Below are positions 42,630 to 56,800 of a DNA stretch of 64,000 bases, one piece after another; the first letter of the stretch is position 1; every line of letters begins with the position of its first letter. The notes under the pieces are model-generated. The model was not told the origin of the DNA, did not search any database, and saw nothing but the letters and a program-made list of their open reading frames with translations. The position numbers were made by a program, and so were the translations under genes. The stretch comes from Cruorifilaria tuberocauda (taxonomy: Eukaryota > Nematoda > Chromadorea > Rhabditida > Onchocercidae): positions 29,041 through 93,040 of the forward strand of contig JABVXU010000210.1 of NCBI GenBank assembly GCA_013365365.1. The letters run 5' to 3'.

Positions 42630-44720
42630 TAACACGCGAAAAAAAAAGTTTATTTGTTAGTTTATTACAAATATTTTTAGCAATAGCATCAAAAAAAAAA
42701 GTGAAATTGATGAAATTTGGTAGAGTAAACATATTGCTGCAAGAAAAAAAAAGGAAAAAATCTTCAAAACATCAATTTCAAATCGGTAGTTACTTACTTG
42801 CATTGCTAATTTCGAAAAAAATTTATTTCATTTTTTTCTTTTAAAAAGAATTTTTTACTTTCTTTCTTTCTCTCTTTCTCATATCTTATTTCCCTTTATT
42901 TATCTTCTTCTCACTCTCTCCCTCCCTCTCCCTCTCTCTCTCTCTCTCTATTTACCCTTTCTGCTAACTTCTTAATTTTATATCAAAAAGTCACTGATAA
43001 GATCATTATAACCTAAAAATGATAGGTGATTTTAATTTCCGTCTCTGTGATATAACTGATAAATCTATGATATGATGTGAATTCAATGATATTTCTATGA
43101 TATGAATATAACTGAAATTACTTTATATATAAGTAATAGAACTCAAATAATGCCTTACTTAATGCGGTAAAAACAATAATAAATTAAATAGAATTTAATT
43201 AAAAAAATTTCAAACAAAAGAAAAAAAATAAATTAGTTTACAAAAACTTTAGAAAAGAAAATTTTTTCTTCTGCAAAGGATAAATTATGAAAGGATCATA
43301 TTTTCTGTTTTTAAACTTTTTCCTCTGCTAAATTCAAAAAAATAAAATAAAATCACGCGGTTTAAGCTCATTTCTACCCCTTCAATCTTTCACTTTCTAC
43401 TTTCAATCCTCTTTCTCTTCCATTCATATCTATTCACCATAATCCTTTCACAATTCTCTCATCTCACTATTCCATTTCATTAATTAATCCTATCTAATTA
43501 CTAGGTGGAAAAAAGATTGATCATCCAATTTTGATTTAATTCCATCATGATCATAAATTAATAATTTAAAAAAAAAAAAGAAACTTATTCATCCACGTGT
43601 TGTAAATTGCTAACATTCTATTTTCATACAGCTTATTCAAACATTGCAATCAATAAAATATAAAAAAACATTTAAAATATGAGAAATTATTTAAAAACTT
43701 TAATATTTATTCATGAGTTTATTAATATATATGTTATAATTAATTAATTAATAATGATTAGTAATAATTAATAAATTAATTAATAATAATAATCCTAACA
43801 TATAATTGTAAATTCAGTTAAACACATGGAAATGAAATGGTACGAATGCATTTAAATATCATTTAAGGAGAGAAAATTAAAGAATTAATTCTATAAATTT
43901 TAATTTTTGACTTTAACCTTTTATCATTACTTTACAAATGAGAAATGAAATAGTAATCGATGTAAGCGTGAAATTGAAACTGAAAAGCGAACAGAAACGT
44001 GAAATTTGTAATCTAAGTGCATCTATTACTTATTATTTATATATCACTAATGAATTGCTCTTTTTTTTCCGCCTAGATTAGCTAATTTATTTCACTTATC
44101 GAACTTAAAGCTTATTGATTTATTCCAATCAATTCCATCCATGAAAAATATCAAAATCATTCTCATAACCTGTTATTATTATTATTGCTGATATTCGATC
44201 TGTGTTGAAATGAGCTAAACTACGCTTACCGAATGATGTCATGAAAGTTTTGCGTCAAGTGATTTAATGTCGTAAGCAAAGATTATTAACATTTTCTTTG
44301 TAGCAGCAGATCGCTGGTGATATTAGATGACAATTAGGTAAGATTTCCTTCTGATAAACTGATGCTTGAAGTGATCGTCTATCTGAAGAGCGCAGTTGGT
44401 ATCAGCGATTCATCTATCAAGCTTATCTCTGATCAGTAAGAGTGTATCACCATCACTTCATGGGTGATATCTGAACAATGAATCGTTTAAGAGTTGCAAT
44501 TGATAAGTTACTGATAAGTTAAGGAAATTTATAAGAGATAAAATATGACAATTCATGGAGATATATAAGAAATAAACAAATGATTAAGTAACAAGCATTT
44601 CGTTCTTCGAAGATGAAGCAACTGATAAGAAGATTTTATCTCTTGCATCTCTATTACGCTAATTATTTACAACGAAATCATATCATTTGGATATTTGATA
44701 AGAAGAATTCCTATAACATA

Positions 44721-44942
44721 TTTTACAATTATAATTTATGATGATAATGATTATCACCTTTGATTATGATGACATTTTACAACTTATTTCGTATAATATA
44801 TATTTTACAACTGTAATAATAATGATTATAGCTTATGATTATGATGATATTTTACAAGTTATTTCGTATAACATATATTTTACAACTATAATAATAATGA
44901 TTATTACTTATGATTATGATGATATTTTACAAGTTATTTCGT
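44721..44942. repeat. Tandem repeat of about 75 bp, three copies
   Basis: Units begin TTTTACAA at 44,721, 44,803 and 44,878. The second unit is 75 bp and the first is 82 bp. They share TATGATTATGATGA and GTTATTTCGTA. Because 75 is a multiple of three, an open frame runs through two and a half units. That frame is repetitive and I do not regard it as a gene. Confidence 0.85.
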
Positions 44943-47900
44943 AATTCTCGATAAATAAATGCAAGATTTGAAATGTTATTGTTGTTGTTGTTGATTATTT
45001 GCTATCGCAATTTCAAATGCAAAATAATGTGCATTGATTATTTGATAAGAGTGATATTTACAAAAAAAGTTTTTTTCTTTTTCAAACTTGATTTACATGA
45101 TATTTCTTTGATAGTGCTAAAAAGATAAGCTTAAATTTATCCAAAGTTAATTGCACTTTTTGCATTTTAAATCTTTGATCCGCTCATTCAGCTATTCAAA
45201 ATACTCTATCAATCAGTCTGAACAACAGACATTGTTTAAACTTCATTGAATGATAGCTTTAACAGTTTTTGAAGGAAATCTAAAAATAGTTCAAAAATGA
45301 ATTTTATTACTAAAAATACCTAAGTAATTACTTTAATTTAGCTAATTAAAATATGAAATATATTTCAAATATTTTTTTAGTTTTATTCCATTCCCTTTGG
45401 CATTCACTCATTTGTTAAATATTGAATCAATATTTTCTCTTTAAAATTAAATAGCAAATATTGTTTTAAATCTTAAATTACAATTATTTTACTTCCAATG
45501 AATTATGCAAATTTGAAATAAAAAACTAAGAAGTAACTTTTTCAAATTGCTTTCTATGTTTTTATTCATTTTGAAATCTTTAAAAAAACAAAATAGCCTT
45601 ATATGATTTGTATTCATGCTAACAAATAGATCTTAGCATATGTAAGCTTTTCATGGAGAAGTTAAATTTTTTTTTTGATTTATGAAAGGTCGAATAACAA
45701 ATATGTGTAACCTTAGCATATATAAGCATTTCATTGAAAAGTTGAAAGGTCAAATATTGTAAATATATGCAATATATGAATAGATTAACAAAACAAATAT
45801 ATTAGGAGCACTCATAAACAATGTAATTAATTTGAAAATGAAAAAAATACATAGTTGAAAGTTCATTAGCTACAGATTTTAATTATGCTTATTAAAAGGT
45901 GATAAGTATTTTCAGTTTCAATTTCTCTCTTATCTAACGATAAGTTTTGAAAGTATCAGAACTAAGTGAAATGATCAATTTTTCAATTAAATTCTTATCC
46001 AAATTAATTTAGGTTAAAATTTATTTGGATTATTTGATCACGTTTGATGTGAAATTACCTTCGTGGTGTTTATGCTAGAATTATTTAATTATAATCAGAA
46101 ATTAATAATTAGAAATGGCTTTTAAATACCATCAGAAACTACACGAAAGTGAAAAATGTGACTGATAAACATGGAAATACTTCAAATTAATAATTTTAGT
46201 AGGATATTATCGTATTGCTTATTAAGTGAAGGAATGAAATTAATCGAATACTTAAATATGGTAATTAAAATACAGTAAATTTGACAATTGATTACATTAA
46301 GACTTATTGATTATGTGCTGTGATAAAGTTATGTGAAAAAAGGAAAGTACATATATACCATATTTATAATTAAATTTAAATTTCCCATAAAATTTCATAA
46401 AATAAAATTTGGGATAGCTTGACAACCTCAATTATTTTTTTTTCGTGATGTAATGGAAGATTCAGGAAGAATTTAATTTGTTGTAAAATCTAATCAATGA
46501 TAATTCTAGGCATGGAAGAGAAAAATGAAATTTACATTGATAACAAAGAAAGAATTTTAGAATTGCAAACTGTAAAATGGACATTTGGAAGGCGAAAATT
46601 GTAGAAAGGATTGGCTAAAAGTAAAGTAAAAGTAACATTAAACGATAAGCTGATAATATTCCTCCTTTTACAGCCTGTAAACAAGTTTTAATTTAAACTG
46701 AATAAAATTTATCAAAATTTGATAAAGCAAAGAAAAGATTGATGAATAAGTATTATGCTTGTCAATTTGATAATTTGATAATTTTGATAATGCTTGATGC
46801 CAACGCCGAATTGATAAAATGATAAAGTGAATCAAACGAATTACTTAAATTCTATTTTATTCCTTACATTTTTAAGTGAGAAAATTTAAATTAATTGAAA
46901 AAATTATTTCGTTTGGAATAATGGAAAATGAAATTGTGTATTTATAACATTTTTCTAAAAAAAAAAATTATTTCAACAAATTATTTTTCTCTGAAATTTA
47001 TTTTCAGCTATCGATAGCTTTAAGGAAAATTTTGTTAGCTAAAATTTATTTACCCTTTTTGCATATTTATGATTAAATATAGGATGAATTAAAAAGAATG
47101 AAAATGATCACATGAATCTTATTTACTTTAATGAGTTAATTAATAAAAGTTATCTAATTAGTATAGCTGAAGAAGAAGCACATAGAGTTAAAATACAAGT
47201 TAAGAAATGAAAAAAACTTAGACAGAGAGTTACATTTTAAGATAAAATTTATCAAATATCTCATTTAATAAAATAAAGAAAAGGTCAATGAATAGGTTAA
47301 TGAACAAGAAAAGGTCAACAAATTATGGTTCTCAATTTAATAATGTTTAATTCCTCATTTAAGATATAGCATACAGTATAATTTTCAGGTGTAACAGTTA
47401 CGATATAACATACAGTACAATTTTCATGAGTATTTTATAGAATAGTTTGATGACAGATATTAAATAGATCAATTTAAGTTCAAATTTTGTCATAATTTAA
47501 AAAATTTTATTTAACCTCTGAATTCTAGTTCAAATCTCTGTTATTAAAGTATATCATGCAGATATTCTATACTTCATTAATTATACAAAATTTAATTAAT
47601 TGTACTTACGAATTCAAATACACACTTGTTTGTTTACTTTGTACTTATCGTTTCATCATAACATTTGCAGCTAACCAATGTTCATGTATATATTATTGAT
47701 TTTTCTTGATAAATAATTTGTTTTACTTTAAATCCATGCAAAACGCGCAAAACACGTTAAGTATATTTGTTGTGAAAAAGGAAAGACTTGAATTACTTGA
47801 ATGAAATGATGGAAATGAGTAAAAATTGTAAGAAACTTTTTGCTCCGAACCAAAAAAAACTTGAATTGATTTCAGTTTTCCATAGCAATTCATGCTGTAA

Positions 47901-48230
47901 ACGATGTAAAATGTCATGAATGCTACCAAATAACTTTTTCATTTTACTTTCTGTTAAAAGTTCATTTCACATAAATCAATGCTAAAAATATTTGCTTGAA
48001 TTTAGTCTTTAATTAATGACCGTTGGGTAATACTGTATCGACTGAAGTTTAAGTATATCGTAAATCGTTGATTTACTGATAAAGCCTGAAAAGATTTATT
48101 ATTCTTTAGGTGATAACATCACATGACAAGTGTTAACAGATGACAGTCGGTTTTACTTAAAGAAATGGTAGAAACCAGGACGAGATGAGTTTGATATTGG
48201 AATTTACTGTCATCAAGGAGAGCTACTAGA

Positions 48231-48370
48231 ATGACTGATAGCGTCCATCGCTTGCTGTGTTCGCAGGAAACTGAACTGCGACTAGCGACTGACTATACGA
48301 TTTCTCCGTTCAGCGACTGCTTGTGATTGCCTGCTTGAGCGATCGCGCGATGAATTTGACTTCTAAAATG
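48231..48370. promoter_or_regulatory. GC-richer patch, possible promoter or 5' exon
   Basis: This patch of about 140 bp is the least AT-rich sequence in the 10-kb gap. It has repeated GCGACT words (GCGACTAGCGACTGAC, CAGCGACTGC) and a CGATCGCGCGATG palindrome-like core. A donor-like AGAG-GTAATT follows at about 48,378. It could be a promoter or non-coding first exon of the Cys-rich gene (+) or the distant promoter of the globin gene (-). Confidence 0.35.
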
Positions 48371-49461
48371 GATTAGAGGTAATTCATCTGTCAAATAATA
48401 TGAATCACTCTCTCTTTCTCACTGAACAACTTGAACTCTGAACTCTGATCTCTCTCTGAACATTCTCGAGAAGCTTTTTGTGTAGCGAGCAATTTGTAAT
48501 ATCAAGCAAATCATTTGAGGTATGAATAAAGGGTCAAGTAATCACTCGCAGAAGTGAATTATCTTGACATAAATAAAACTAAAAGTTAATCAATTTGCCT
48601 TCATTCCACTGATAACGAAACTGATGATAAGAAGGGAAATTATCAAAAAGTTAAGAGGAAGCAAAGTATATATTCTAATTTAGCTAAGAATAATTTTGCA
48701 AAAAGAATTTCTGCAAGTTACATCTTGAAATATAAAATATTTTGATTGCATGATTGATTAGAATTTCTTATATTGCTATTAGTAATTATTGATATGTTAA
48801 TTTGTTTAATAAACTTAATTAAAAATTTCATAAAAGCTTATTTAATGAATGATCAAAGATTAGCAAATCATTTCTATTTTCAAAAGAAAAAAGTACTTCG
48901 ATGCTTAAATTTATAATTTAAGTTTTGCCAGCACATACATACATACCCACCTGAACATACCTGAATCGTTCAAACTTTTGGTTTTTTGTAAATGATTGAT
49001 GATTTGAATAAAATGATAGAACTTGAATGGAATGGAATGGAATGTGATATAATCAAATATTTGATCTTATCAATCAAAATATTTCCACTAAATTTAAATT
49101 TTAATTTCAGGTATGTATTTTAAAAATGTTCCACGTGAAGCGCATGGTCTATATACGTGAATGATACAAAATTCCATTTGAATCTCTTTAATTTCTAATT
49201 AATTAACAATTTCTCACGAACTTTTTTGCATCAATCAACTTTTTTTTTTGTGAAATAGCAGCAATTGGTGAGCGAACGTAAAATGTTTTTGGAAGTAACG
49301 TAAGGAAGAACGTTATTGCTTTATAACGCTTACTTCACTTTTTTTTTTCTTTGAAATTGAAAACCTGTTTTCCTCTTAAAACTCGTCCTTTTTATTTTGG
49401 ACAAACTATTCTTATAACACTTGAACTGTTTTTAATAGCTCTTTCCCGAACAGCAACAATT

Positions 49462-51166
49462 ATGGCAATGCTTCTAATTTCACTGATAGTTAGCAATTTT
49501 TTATTTTCAGTTTGTCTATTTAACCTTATGATAACCTTAAGATATTTATTAATTAAATACTTAAATAATAGAAAATAATTTTTTTGATATTTCTTAGCAA
49601 TTAATTATAATAGGGGTTTTTTAATTTTATAAATTGATACTTTAATTTAGATTTTTGGTACAATCATTTGTCTCAACAGAAGTGAAAGTGAGTTTTAATT
49701 AATTCATTTATTAAAATGCTTTCATCAATTTACAAATTTATTTCATCAGAATTAATTATTCATTAAAATACATTTTTAAATTCATACGTCTAATTAGTTC
49801 AGACATTTAATTAGTGCATTGCTCAATTTTTATTTAAAATTTAACTTCATCTCGACAAGAAAATATGAAGATGACTATTCGGCTAACTCAATGACAACAG
49901 TGAAACTTCCGATTTCGAAAATAAAATTTTCATAGATAATTTTTGGATAATACTTTCATTTTTGAAATATTGATAATGATATGATATTGATAGCATGTGT
50001 GGATCATTTTTGTCCGTTGGGGACATATTGTCTGGAGCGCAATATTGTCGAATGCGAAAAGCCGCCGTGTCGTCCAATGCTTGTTTGTATGCCCGATAGT
50101 ACCAAAGGTTCCTTCCAAATATATTTTTGAAATGATCATTAATAAATAGTTAAAATGTACTTGATTAAAAAACCCCATGTTATTACTGGGAAAGTATTGA
50201 AAAATAAAAGGAAAAGTATTTACATGAAAATTTATACTTTTATTAAATTTGATATCAAATTTATCAGAAATGTATCATGCAATGATAACATAGTAGAAAA
50301 AGAATTGAGATTATATGAATAGAAAAAGAAAAACGATCAGTACAATTTCATATCATCGAATAATTCCCTGAGGCAATTAATTGGAGAAAAAAAATTCATT
50401 GCTAGTTTATAACCCTTTAAAAGCGCATTTTTAAATTACTCATTTAAGCATAAAAGAGTTTTTTTTCTTAAATAAGAAATTCGGAAATGTTTCTAATAAA
50501 TTCATTTCAAATTTAATAAATAGTAAAAAACAAATTCTGATTCAGTTTAATTTATTTTACCTGAAAAACTTTTTTATAACGAACATTTTAAAATTTTCAA
50601 AAAAATCAAAATGGAAATAAAAAAGCTAAAAAACTTTAGGCTGTAAAAGTCATCCGCCCTGTCCGGCAGGACAGGTATGCGTCGAAAGATTGGTACCATG
50701 TATCGGTCGTTCATGCCATAAAATCGCAAAATGTGTCCCACCAGGAAGTTTGTGTATTTTATTACGGCTTTTTTCAATTAAATCTCAAAATCCTTTTTTT
50801 GAAATTAAATTACTTCCTTTAGAATTTTTTCTAGCTATAGTTAAGTAATTTTAAAATAACGAAAATTCAAATTACAACTGCTTTATTAAAATTACCGTAC
50901 AATACAAAATTACAGTATTAAAATTACGGTATTTTAATAAAATATGAGAGGAGGAAGGAATGCGGTTTTTTTTTGCTACTGATAATTTAAATAAATGATA
51001 TGATATCAGCTTTTTAATTTGAAATGATAAAATTGTTATCAATTTGTTTACAGCATGTGATGCAGTGGAATGTCCACCATCACATAAATGTGCTATGATT
51101 CCTGGTCCAACATGTATCAGAACAATTTTATCTGCTGAAGATATTGTTAAATTGAATCAGCAATGA
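49462..51166 (+). CDS. Secreted cysteine-rich repeat protein
   Basis: Exons 49462-49513, 49994-50107, 50640-50747 and 51054-51166 join in phase 1 throughout, giving 128 residues. The first exon encodes a signal peptide (MAMLLISLIVSNFLFS); its donor is weak, and an AACAG acceptor precedes the ATG. The body has about two and a half Cys-rich modules, each with C-x4-C-P-x-G/H-x2-C, a conserved V/I-x-C or P-C, then C near the exon end (DHFCPLGTYC, HPPCPAGQVC, VECPPSHKC). Every exon starts at the first Cys, so the module multiplied by exon duplication. I recognise no named family; nematode-secreted Cys-rich protein is the safe description. Confidence 0.7.
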
Positions 51167-52209
51167 ATGATTTATTTACTTACTTAGTGTTTTCACTATT
51201 ACTTTTATTAATTGAATAACTTTTATCAATAAAAGTGCACGTAAAATTACTGCATTCGTTAAAAATGATAAAAGCAAACTCATCAAACGATGAATTTGAA
51301 AATTCGGTTGACGTACCGATCGATCAGTACGGATCGATCATGTGACCCTCAAAGTTTTGATTGCAACTTCAATATAAACTGATAAATGTAATCTCAATAT
51401 AAGCTGATAAGGTAAAATTTACTTAATAAAAAAGTGATCACTAAACTGCAATTATTTCAATAATGCGGCAAAAGTTGATATGATTATTGATACGATTGAT
51501 ATGATTACAGTCTTCATTCGATATCAGCTAGAATAAGCTAATCTTTTGTATTTTTTGTGATCTGATCTTGCAGAAAATCAAATGATTAAATTATAAGGTA
51601 ATAAAGGGAAACATTCTGAAAAGGTCAAATGAAGCAGGTGTATCTCAAAATTAATCAAATATACATATGAATAGTAGAAAAAATCAATCCGTTTATATTA
51701 TCCTGAAATAAAAAATTGTCGTAAAAAGTGTTTATCATTCAAACTTTATCTTTTTTTTCAGTCTATATAGCTAAATTTTAACTTGAATCAGCATTTTGAA
51801 TGGTATTAAGATACTCATATTTCACCATAAACTAATAAAGTAAGATTTACTTAACTCTGAATTCTTCCATAAGTATATACAGACCGATCTTATCGAAAAT
51901 TTTGTTAAATTTCAACGTATAAAGTGATGTTTATAAGTTTATTCTGATCATAATATCAGGAAAGTAATTAACATAGCGCATCCAATTATTTACCTTATAA
52001 ATTTGTTTGTTGTTATTGAGTATAAAATTGAAAATATCAAGTTTCACACTTATTTTTCATTTTATTAACACAAGTAAGCGGCGGTTACTAAAACTTTGGA
52101 TGTTTATCCATCACTAATTTATACGTTATAAATTCACGTATTATTCCCGTCGTTAACTGATAATCCGGATCAGGAAAAAAGTAAAACTTGTTCATAAATA
52201 AATTAAAAA
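51167..52209. other. Intergenic, nothing recognised
   Basis: This is AT-rich sequence between the Cys-rich and multi-pass genes. A palindromic patch, GTACCGATCGATCAGTACGG, lies at about 51,315. Confidence 0.5.
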
Positions 52210-53829
52210 ATGGAAGGAATGTTGAAATTACTGGAGAATTCAATTTTAACTGGTTACTGTATTTATCGCATGCTTATTGCTACTCATCTTGTTGCACAAA
52301 ATGCTAAATTTGCTTCTGAAAATTTTAATTATGGATGGATTGAAAATCATAATTGGCGTAAGTTTTAGCTTTTTTCAATTTTGCTGATAAGGCTGATAAA
52401 TGATTGATAAGTGGAACTTCATTTGATCATTACAAATTTAATGAAATTTGAATTTTTAAAAGATTTTCCTAGATGGTTAATAAAGAAGAGGTTAAAAGGA
52501 GGTCAAAAGGGAAAAGTATGATTTTGAAGTTTCACATACTTGCTTATTTTTTTCAATATCATAATTGAAAATTTGATATTTCATGAAGATTTATGAAAGA
52601 AAACAGGAACCAAGTTGAAATTAAATTATTATCATTCCTATTCTCCTTAAAAGATATTCCTGAAAAATATACGAGAGTAATTTTTCCGGTTTTTCAGGAA
52701 TATCTTTTAATGCAAAACCTGAAAATGATGCTTATCCCTGCTAAAATTAATTAAAAATTAATTAAATTATTCACTAAGTTTAAATAAAGAAAAAAAATGA
52801 AATTATTGAAATTAATATTTTTCTTTTTAGCTGAAATTGAAATCGCATTTGCTATAATGGCAATCGCTGGTTTACTGTCACGTCGACGATTTCTATTCAG
52901 TTTTACCGTACTCTTTATTATACTTCGTACTATTATTAGCATTACAGTTACAACGATCGACGTATATACTGTAATTTTTAATACTTCATTTCTTCAATTA
53001 CTGTTAAATAGATTCTTCAAATATGATATATGCAAATAAAAACTTAATGAATAATTTAATTAATTTTTAAAATTTAAAACATGCATATGTATTTATTGAA
53101 AAAGATGAAAGTTATAAATATATTTTATACGTTATATCGGAAATTAATATAAGATATAAATAAATTAAATAATGAAATTTAAATTCAATAAGCATCGCAA
53201 CAGATTTAATTCTATTTTCTATTGCTTTCTTCATTAGGCATCGAATTAAAATTTAAATTTCATTTTTCATGTAGAATAAAAAAAATTAAATTTACCGGTT
53301 TAACTGTTTAAGTTTTCACTCGGTAAATCAATCAGTTGTGCAAATGAATATTTCTCGCATTTCTCATCCGGTGTATCAGATAACTGCAAATGGAGCGATA
53401 TCTTTATCCTCATTCAGGATTTGCTTACCTTTATTTTACTCGTAAGTTTTCCATGAACTATTTATTCCGCATAGATCGGACATGAAGAAACTTTTGTCAA
53501 ATGCCAAAAAAAAAGAAATTACTGAATATTCTTTTAATTACTTGAAGAAATTTGAAAAATGCAAAATTTTGACAATTTGTTTGAAAAAAAAACTTCACAT
53601 ACTAATAATATATAGGTAAATATTGTAGATATCGTTATCAACTGCCGTATTCTTACGATTATTTTATAACATACCTAAACGAAATGATCAACGAACTGAT
53701 ATAATCCGGTATGATCAATCGATTAAATTACCACGTTTTATTAGATGTGAAAAGCAGAAGGAAAACGGAAAAGAGTATAAATGTGATATTAATTATGATG
53801 ATAATCCATATAAATCATCTGTAATTTGA
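52210..53829 (+). CDS. Multi-pass membrane protein, unknown family
   Basis: Exons 52210-52357, 52831-52970, 53313-53441 and 53629-53829 join in phase to 205 residues. Hydrophobic segments lie at about 11-28, 53-63, 69-88 and 122-146, so three to four helices are likely. A loop holds two Cys (SISCANEY and DNCKW) that could form a disulphide. The C-terminal 55 residues are charged and soluble. The end of exon 2 is uncertain (GAC-GTATAT or ACT-GTAATT, both phase 0; I chose the longer). The acceptor of exon 3 is TTTAAG. I do not recognise the family. Confidence 0.62.
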
Positions 53830-56800
53830 AAATTTTTCAATTAAAACTTTTTAATTAATTCAAATTTTTACATTTTACAATATTTTATAGTTTATTCATT
53901 TATTTTTTTTTGCTTCTATTAGCTTCTGATCTGATTGCTTTTGAATGAAAAAAAAATGAACAGAATGAACATTTAATTAAAATGTCACAAAAATTATAAT
54001 TAATCAATCAATTGATAAGAAACGATAATTGAATAATTATGATATAAGTTATATGATGCTAATATTGATTTTATTAGTAACAAAAAAAAGTTGATTGATT
54101 GAAGAAGCACCATCATAGGATATCCATATTTCGTTATCGTATTAGTTTCTTTAAAAGGATCAAATCATCTAAAATTTGATTTCCTCATTGAAAGATTAAT
54201 TACCTGAAATAGTTAACTTATATACCTTGTGTACCTGAACCTGAATAATTAACATGAATCAACTGTTGAATCCTACCACTAATGATACATTACTTCGATA
54301 TTGTCGCATTTATTAAATTATAATTTATGAATAGAAAACAAATTCATATTATTTTGATTTCAATTAAAACTTTTTAATTAATTTAAATATATTCGGATAT
54401 ATATTTATCATATTGTATAATGAGTTAAAAATTAGAGAGATTGCTTACAGTAATTAGCTATTTTTGTGTGATGAAAAAAATTCAAGGAAATATATAAAAC
54501 ATCTTTTCATTTCTTTTGTAAGTACTGCTTACGGTAAAAAGTGAACTAGTTATTTTTTACTGATGAAACTGATAAACAGTAAGAAGTTTTTTTTTTATAC
54601 GCTATATACTTATCATATTGATTAAAAAATTTACAGTAACTCAGATTACTTCAGTAAATTTATCACATTCAAGAAAATATACAAAAGATGTGTTTTCTGT
54701 AACGACAGTAATAATATCAAAAATATACTTCTACAGTAATAATCGACAGTAATAGTATCAAAAATATACTTCTTGTTTAAATAAATTCATGTATAAGGAA
54801 GATTATTTCGAGTTTACAAGGTTAGTGACTTAGTTCTTATCTTTTGTATCTGATAGAGATTGTTATCATCTTGTAGGTTATCGAGCTATAGATTCCTCTA
54901 ATTTGTAAGTTTTATTTAGAGAATCTTCAGAGTTTATTGTTTTTCCTCTTGTTTAATTTACAGAGGAGTTAGATTAATTAATTAAAGGTAGATTAGTAGT
55001 TTTTTATTCAGTAACTCTTATTTATTGTTAACTTTGAACAATCAAATTATACTTATAAATTTACTATAAAGAAGAAATTAATGCGATATTCTATTCTCCA
55101 TGATTCTGCACAAATAGGAAAGCTAATAAAGTAACAATCTTTAGGTATATCTATATTTTTCGTTAAAATCATTAGACATGCAAAAGAAATGAATGATAAT
55201 TATTTAGATGAAATTATTGAGGGATCATTAATGATCAATTAGACTTAAGTGAAAAAGTTAGTGCCAAAGTAAGGATTATCTATATAAAGCCTATTTGCAT
55301 ATTATTTGAAGTTAAGCATTTTCGCAAAGCTTCATATTATGCTCAATGAAGGTTAATTTTTTCTTTTACACATGATAACATTAATACACTTTATATTAAA
55401 ATTAAACATATGTAAAATTGAATTCGAAAAGAACTGTATAGTTATCATGCTGATAATATTTAATTTAATTAAGATCTAATTAATTAAGTAATTTAGTAAT
55501 TTAATTAAGTAATTTAATTAAAAATTAGTTTAGTGTAACCTAATTATTGAATATAAACATGATGAAAATGAGCTAAATATTAAAGATTTCAGCATTTACT
55601 TAATTACAATTTATTTGATAAATTAATTTACTTAAAAATATTTCTATAACATTAATTATTTTTATCATATCAGGCATACTTTATATACGGTATCCGATAA
55701 TTATTACTTAAGTAATTAGTTGAAGAAAAATTTACTGCTAATAATATTGTAGAAGTAAAATACTGAAAATTATGAAATTAATCTTCTTCCCTTTTCAGTA
55801 GAAAAAAAAAAAGTTTTCTTAGCAAGATTTCTTAGGTCATTCTAAGTTCAGAGGTCAATCCTAACAATAATTAATGTTTAATTAGAAAAATTAGCCAAGT
55901 AGAAAGTTCTCACGTCAATTAATTACAAAAAAAGTATTAAATTATAAAGTAATAGTGAGAGACTAATAAAATAATAAATGTTGAAATATACCTGTATGTG
56001 TATGTGTATGTATGAAATAAAGTAATATTATTGACCTTTTACCCTGCGGCAGTTATTTGTCGTTTTTCACTAACTGTTTATAACTTCAGTAATAAACTTT
56101 ATCTATCAAGTTTTTAATTAATAAAAAATTAGTTAATAATTTGGTTTCAAACACGATATATCCGCTGAATTTTTAATTAATATATAACCAATTAATCATT
56201 TGAAAGAGTAATTTGGTTTTAAACCGGTTATTAAAAGGGTTATTTGTTATGCAAAAAGAAGAAATAATGAAATAATATTTTAGGAGAAAAAAAAAGACTT
56301 TATGACTTTCTAATGTCCTAAAATGACCAATAATGAATGATAGGTTAAGGAATGAAATATCAAAAAAGTGCAAATGTATGGAACATTGTTGTTAGAATTG
56401 GAATGATCACTTCATCTATGGTAGATTAATTATACGTAAGACTAATTTTCTCAAAAAGCATTTCTGTTGTGCAATTTGAAATGTCCCAATGGAATTGTAA
56501 GTAATATAAACTAAGCTGAAGCTAAGCTAAATTTCTTCTTTAGCAAATATGAATCATCGAATCCTGAAAGGATCGATAGTTCCTCTTTTCCGGTATATTC
56601 TAATTTGTGTCGCTTTTACATTCTAGTAATTCATTCTGTACTCACAAATCACGAATGTTTACTTACTTATTTAGCTAAGTAAAAACAACTTTGCTAAATT
56701 TAATTCTACCATTTTCTGCATTTAACTTTTATTCAATAAATGTTAAAAATGTCAAAAAAAGATTCTATCAATGAAAAAGAATAAATTAAAGTTTGTATTA

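Larger units (their letters stand above)
38798..49461. other. Ten-kilobase gene-poor stretch
   Basis: No coding exon is supported on either strand. It lies upstream of the leftward globin gene and upstream of the rightward Cys-rich gene, so it holds their promoters and possibly long-range control elements. It contains a nested tandem duplication (42,327-42,629), a CT tract (42,903-42,950), a tandem repeat of about 75 bp (44,721-44,942) and a GC-richer patch (48,231-48,370). Smaller duplications occur at 39,590-39,680 and 41,975-42,055 (ATTCCTGAATTTAAA units). Confidence 0.6.

Noticed and set aside
44738..44944. 68-codon repetitive frame
   Set aside because: It is produced by a tandem repeat whose period is a multiple of three.
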